Origin: Eubacteriales Family XIII. Incertae Sedis bacterium
Lineage (GTDB): Bacteria > Bacillota > Clostridia > Peptostreptococcales > Anaerovoracaceae
DNA: 7,107 nucleotides
Assembly (NCBI GenBank): GCA_031290715.1
Contig: JAITNA010000247.1
Coordinates: forward strand, 1 to 7,107
Reading direction: 5' to 3'
Shown here piece after piece: positions 4,729 through 7,107 of the stretch. Under the pieces are notes generated by a model. That model ran no database searches and had not been told where the DNA came from. It saw nothing but the letters and a program-made list of their open reading frames with translations. Numbering within the stretch: the first letter of the stretch is position 1; every line of letters starts with the position of its first letter. Made by a program: the position numbers and the translations under genes.

Positions 4729-5067
4729 ATGGCAGATTTTGAGGGCGTCAAATACAATCTTATTGTAACCATCGTGAGCAGGGGCTACGCCGATATTGTG
4801 ATCGGAGCCGCCAAGGAGTCCGGCGCGCGCGGCGGCACGGTCCTGTACGCGCGGGGCAGCGGCATTCACGAAACGGAGAAGTTTCTGAACATTTCAATTC
4901 AGCCGGAGAAAGAAGTGGTGCTGACCTTGGTCAAAAAAGAGGTGGTGAAGGAGGTCGTATCGGCCATCACGGAGAAGGCCGGGCTCACGAAGGCCGGACA
5001 GGGCATTAGCTTTGTCCTCCCCGTCACGAGGACGGCCGGGATCATTTCGGACGACGCGCAGGTATGA
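4729..5067 (+). CDS. P-II family regulator-like protein 2
   Basis: The 112-residue protein has clear P-II features: KYNLIVTIVSRGYADIVIGAAKESGARGGTVLYARGSG (8-45), the ISIQPEKEVVLTLVKKEV strand and B-loop-like region (55-72), then VVSAITEKAGLTKAGQGISFVLPVTRTAGI (77-105). P-II proteins are trimers that read ATP/ADP and 2-oxoglutarate and bind transporters or enzymes; the T-loop here (about 44-53, GSGIHETEKF) is short and lacks the uridylylated tyrosine. The ATG at 4729 is chosen because GAGGA (4719-4723) lies 5 nt upstream; ATG 4717 would add four residues with a weak site. The 64-nt gap from gene 1 has no promoter-like sequence. Its TGA overlaps the surE start (ATGA, 5064-5067). With no amtB, glnA or nif gene in the window, the likely partner is the DUF1538 protein; the ligand is unknown. 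Confidence 0.85.
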   Translation: MADFEGVKYNLIVTIVSRGYADIVIGAAKESGARGGTVLYARGSGIHETEKFLNISIQPEKEVVLTLVKKEVVKEVVSAITEKAGLTKAGQGISFVLPVTRTAGIISDDAQV

Positions 5068-5918
5068 ATATTCTCGCGGTGAACGACGACGGCATCGACG
5101 CGATCGGCCTTCTCAGGCTGTCGGAAGCGCTGCAAGCCGCCGGCAAGGTCTATGTCTGCGCGCCGGCGCGGCAGCAGAGCGCGTCCGGACACGGTATCAC
5201 AATCGGCCGCCCGGTCTACATCGAGGACGTCCCTTTTGCGGCGGCCGAGATGGCCATCTCCATGGAGGGGACGCCGGCCGATTGCGTGAAGATCGGCCTT
5301 GAGGTCTACAAAGACCGCGGCGTCGAAATGGATATGGTCTTTTCGGGCTTCAACCACGGGATGAATCTGGGGACGGATACGCTGTATTCGGGCACCGTCG
5401 CCGCGGCGGTCGAGGGCGCCCTGTGCGGCTTGCCGTCCGCCGCGCTGTCCATCAGCTCCAATCTTTCCGCGCACCGGGAGCCGGCACATTTCGGTTTCGC
5501 AATGCGCTTGGCCGCGGCGGCGGCGCGGTCGCCGATGTTTTCGGCGCGCTTCGGCGACAAAAATCCGCGCGGCCCGGCGGCGCGGCCCGGCCTTGGCCTT
5601 GATTTCATCTACCGGGACCATACGATTCTGAACATCAACATCCCCGATCTGCCGGATTCGGAGATTCGGGGCGTGAAAGCGGCGCCGCTCAGCTACCGGG
5701 AATATGATGAATGGTTCAAGGCGCGCGAAGAGGACGACGGGCGCGTCGGCTATCATTATTCGGGAAGGCCGCATGTCGTCGGGCAGGCGGGCGCGGGGGA
5801 AAGCGATATCATCGCGAACACGATGGGCTTTGCGACGATTACCCCCCTGCAATTTGACTTGACGAACCGCAAACTGCTTGAAGCCGTTCGCGCGGAATGG
5901 GAGCATGTCGTGTTGTAG
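5064..5918 (+). CDS. surE: SurE 5'/3'-nucleotidase (acid phosphatase family)
   Basis: SurE is a divalent-metal nucleotidase that removes phosphate from nucleoside 5'- and 3'-monophosphates and in some species short polyphosphate. Metal ligands of the family are visible: the N-terminal NDDG (7-10, Asp8 and Asp9), Ser39 in ARQQSASGHG (36-45) and Asn97 in SGFNHGMNLG (94-103). Further marks are MEGTPADCV (67-75), LYSGTVAAAVEGALCGLPSAALS (107-129) and LNINIPDLP. At 284 residues it is some 30 longer than E. coli SurE; the extra length is around 155-185 and in the C-terminal arm. It overlaps the upstream P-II gene by ATGA, with only a weak ribosome site, so translation is probably coupled. Being locked into a transporter/P-II unit rather than beside pcm or nlpD is unusual and suggests co-regulation. 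Function of the enzyme is secure, its link to the transporter is inference. Confidence 0.95.
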   Translation: MNILAVNDDGIDAIGLLRLSEALQAAGKVYVCAPARQQSASGHGITIGRPVYIEDVPFAAAEMAISMEGTPADCVKIGLEVYKDRGVEMDMVFSGFNHGMNLGTDTLYSGTVAAAVEGALCGLPSAALSISSNLSAHREPAHFGFAMRLAAAAARSPMFSARFGDKNPRGPAARPGLGLDFIYRDHTILNINIPDLPDSEIRGVKAAPLSYREYDEWFKAREEDDGRVGYHYSGRPHVVGQAGAGESDIIANTMGFATITPLQFDLTNRKLLEAVRAEWEHVVL

Positions 5919-5927
5919 GCGATAACA

Positions 5928-5933
5928 TATAAT
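5928..5933 (+). promoter_or_regulatory. Isolated TATAAT between surE and the DUF2156 gene
   Basis: A perfect TATAAT lies in the 53-bp gap after surE. No convincing -35 hexamer or TGn extension is seen at the proper distance, so it may be chance in a slightly AT-rich gap. If active it would uncouple the DUF2156 gene from the cluster. Confidence 0.3.
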
Positions 5934-5971
5934 GGAAAGAAAGTCGCGGAGAGAGAACGGAAAGGGAGCGG

Positions 5972-6904
5972 ATGTATATTTTTGACGGGCGGATCACGCT
6001 GGCGGATCGGGCGCTTTTGGAGGAATATTTGAACGGCTTTGACTACAAGACGTCGGGGCTCAGCTATACGTCGCTGTTCATGTGGAAGGAAATCAACATG
6101 TTCAGTTGGGAGGTCGTCGGGGACTATTTGTGCGTCACGGGCGCGGACAATCTCGATCCGGTCAGGGGCGACCCCTTTATGTTCCCGCCCCTGACGCGGA
6201 CGGGCGCCTACGATCCAGACGGGCTGCGCACGGCCATTCTCGAAGCGAAACGCCGTTTTGAGGCGGCGGGCAAGCGCTTCAGTATGATGCTCGTGCCTTT
6301 CCATATGCTCGACATCCTCTCCGAAGCGATGCCGGACGCGCTCGTTTTTACGGCGGACCGGCCCAACTTCGACTACGTTTACGACACAAAGGACCTCATT
6401 GAACTGTCCGGGCGGGCCTTTCACGCCAAGAAAAATCACCTCAATTATTTCAAAAGCCGCTACGACTACGAATACGGGCCGATCACGACCGATATGGCGG
6501 GGGAAGCGATGGCGTTCATCCGCGCTTTCAACGAGCGCAAGGACCTTCAGGACCCGCATGAACGGGAACTGCTGGAGTTTGAGGAAAGGGCGATGGAGGA
6601 TGTTTTCCGCAATCTCGACACGGTGGGATATCTGTCGGGCCTGATCCGGATCGGCGGCCGCATCGAAGCGCTCAGTATCGGCGGGCGGCTCGGCCGAAAG
6701 ACGGTCACGGTGCATGTGGAGAAGGCCAACACGGAGTACCGCGGCCTGTATCAGGCGATCAATAATGAATTTTGCAAGGCGATGGCGTGCCACGTGAAGC
6801 GGATCAACCGAGAGGAGGATATGGGCATTCCCGGGCTGCGCAAGGCAAAGCTTTCCTACAATCCGGTGAAGCTCATTGAGAAGTATACCGTGACGGTGAA
6901 GTGA
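5972..6904 (+). CDS. DUF2156 domain protein (soluble GNAT-fold, phosphatidylglycerol lysyltransferase C-domain-like)
   Basis: The 310-residue protein matches stand-alone DUF2156 proteins common in Clostridia and related to the cytosolic aminoacyl-transferase domain of MprF/LPG synthase. Conserved blocks are FDYVYDTKDLIELSGRAFHAKKNHLNYF (about 133-160), FNERKDLQDPHERELLEFEE region (186-205), VEKANTEYRGLYQAINNEFCK (249-269) and NREEDMGIPGLRKAKLSYNP (279-298). There is no membrane segment, so it lacks the flippase half of MprF and may use a different acceptor than lipid; members of the family lack an established substrate. The ATG at 5972 is preceded by AAGGGAG (5962-5968). It follows surE by 53 bp on the same strand and may be the last gene of the cluster, though a TATAAT in the gap leaves an own promoter open. 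Family call is firm, function is not known. Confidence 0.88.
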   Translation: MYIFDGRITLADRALLEEYLNGFDYKTSGLSYTSLFMWKEINMFSWEVVGDYLCVTGADNLDPVRGDPFMFPPLTRTGAYDPDGLRTAILEAKRRFEAAGKRFSMMLVPFHMLDILSEAMPDALVFTADRPNFDYVYDTKDLIELSGRAFHAKKNHLNYFKSRYDYEYGPITTDMAGEAMAFIRAFNERKDLQDPHERELLEFEERAMEDVFRNLDTVGYLSGLIRIGGRIEALSIGGRLGRKTVTVHVEKANTEYRGLYQAINNEFCKAMACHVKRINREEDMGIPGLRKAKLSYNPVKLIEKYTVTVK

Positions 6905-6925
6905 CCGCGGAGCGAGCGGAGAGTG

Positions 6926-6963
6926 ACCGCGGCGGATCGGGATGGCGCGGTTTTGTGATTTTG
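6926..6963 (+). terminator. Candidate intrinsic terminator after the DUF2156 gene
   Basis: ACCGCG (6926-6931) can pair with CGCGGT (6946-6951), followed by a T-rich but interrupted tract (TTTTGTGATTTTG). The loop is long (14 nt) and the stem short, so strength is uncertain. GTGACCGCGG occurs twice (6901-6910, 6923-6932), giving an alternative CCGCGG/CCGCGG pairing. Confidence 0.45.
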
Positions 6964-6977
6964 TAACATTTGGTGAA

Positions 6978-6986
6978 TGCTATTAT
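6978..6986 (+). promoter_or_regulatory. Extended -10 promoter near the right edge
   Basis: TGCTATTAT carries the TGn extension and a 5-of-6 match to TATAAT. The region 17 bp upstream (ATTTTG, 6958-6963) is a poor -35. The predicted start near 6993 is about 16 bases before the ATG at 7009. It lies at the abrupt switch from GC-rich to AT-rich DNA. Confidence 0.45.
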
Positions 6987-7008
6987 TACGATTGTGAGAA
7001 AACATAAT

Positions 7009-7107
7009 ATGAAAGTATTAAGACTGTACACAATTTTCAGAAATGACGTTGAATTGCGCGCAATTTCGTCGTATTATAGAAGCGGTAGCCGGAAAACCGA
7101 TGAAATA
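7009..7107 (+). CDS. Possible 5' end of an unidentified gene, cut by window edge
   Basis: From ATG 7009 the frame stays open for 33 codons to the end of the window (MKVLRLYTIFRNDVELRAIS and onward). In-frame GTGs at 6973 and 6994 are other possible starts. The ribosome site is weak (GTGAGAAAA at 6994-7002). I do not recognise the peptide. Its base composition is far more AT-rich than the preceding cluster, like the abi cassette, so it could be foreign DNA. A chance open frame of this length is also possible, hence the low confidence. Confidence 0.3.
   Translation, partial: MKVLRLYTIFRNDVELRAISSYYRSGSRKTDEI
7052..7065. repeat. 14-bp perfect palindrome AATTGCGCGCAATT
   Basis: The 14 bases are exactly self-complementary. 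GACG (7045-7048) and CGTC (7067-7070) extend the symmetry imperfectly on both sides. It lies within the possible reading frame at the right edge. It may be an operator-like protein site or a coincidence; nothing else in the sequence decides. Confidence 0.5.

Noticed and set aside
4899..5906. 335-codon minus-strand frame opposite P-II 2 and surE
   Set aside because: Shadow of surE; composition is Arg-rich and no family motif is seen.
5756..6793. 345-codon minus-strand frame across surE and the DUF2156 gene
   Set aside because: Spans the gap between two real plus-strand genes and their coding parts; no motif or start signal.

Overview
The window most likely comes from an anaerobic Gram-positive bacterium of the Bacillota, probably a Clostridia lineage with a GC-rich genome. 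The reasons are a butyrate-type crotonase, a TrmD and an uncoupled DUF2156 protein of clostridial style, strong Shine-Dalgarno sequences and two well-supported TTG starts. No species can be named from the sequence alone.

Layout. The left edge (1-415) is the 3' half of trmD. In the ancestral order trmD faced a convergent crotonase gene (1584-2366, minus strand) across only 11 bp. A separate unit (about 507-1572) now sits in that gap. It has a perfect 91-bp direct copy of the crotonase 3' end on each side (416-506 and 1573-1663), it is visibly more AT-rich than its neighbours, and it carries no recombinase. It holds a consensus-like promoter (TTGCAT-N17-TATAAT), a roughly 70-nt structured RNA ending in a strong intrinsic terminator, and then a TTG-initiated 305-aa Abi_2/AbiF-family protein with a HEPN R-x4-H ribonuclease motif. 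This has the architecture of an RNA-antitoxin/HEPN-toxin anti-phage module, caught as what looks like a recent, still cleanly excisable insertion. It is the strongest candidate in the window for an unusual system.

The right part (2530-6904) is a co-directional cluster. It begins with a fused, internally duplicated DUF1538 membrane protein (proposed cation/H+ antiporter family, UmpAB-like) that has an acidic cytosolic-type tail. Two small divergent P-II-like proteins follow, then the SurE 5'-nucleotidase, then a soluble DUF2156 (GNAT-like) protein. ATGA overlaps couple DUF1538 to the first P-II gene and the second P-II gene to surE. With no amtB, glnA or nif gene in the window, the P-II pair most likely regulates the DUF1538 transporter. 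SurE, a nucleotidase, is co-expressed with what may be nucleotide-sensing regulators.

The last 200 bp (6905-7107) drop sharply in GC. They contain a weak terminator for the cluster, an extended -10 promoter, a 14-bp perfect palindrome and a reading frame that stays open to the window edge. It may be the start of another gene.
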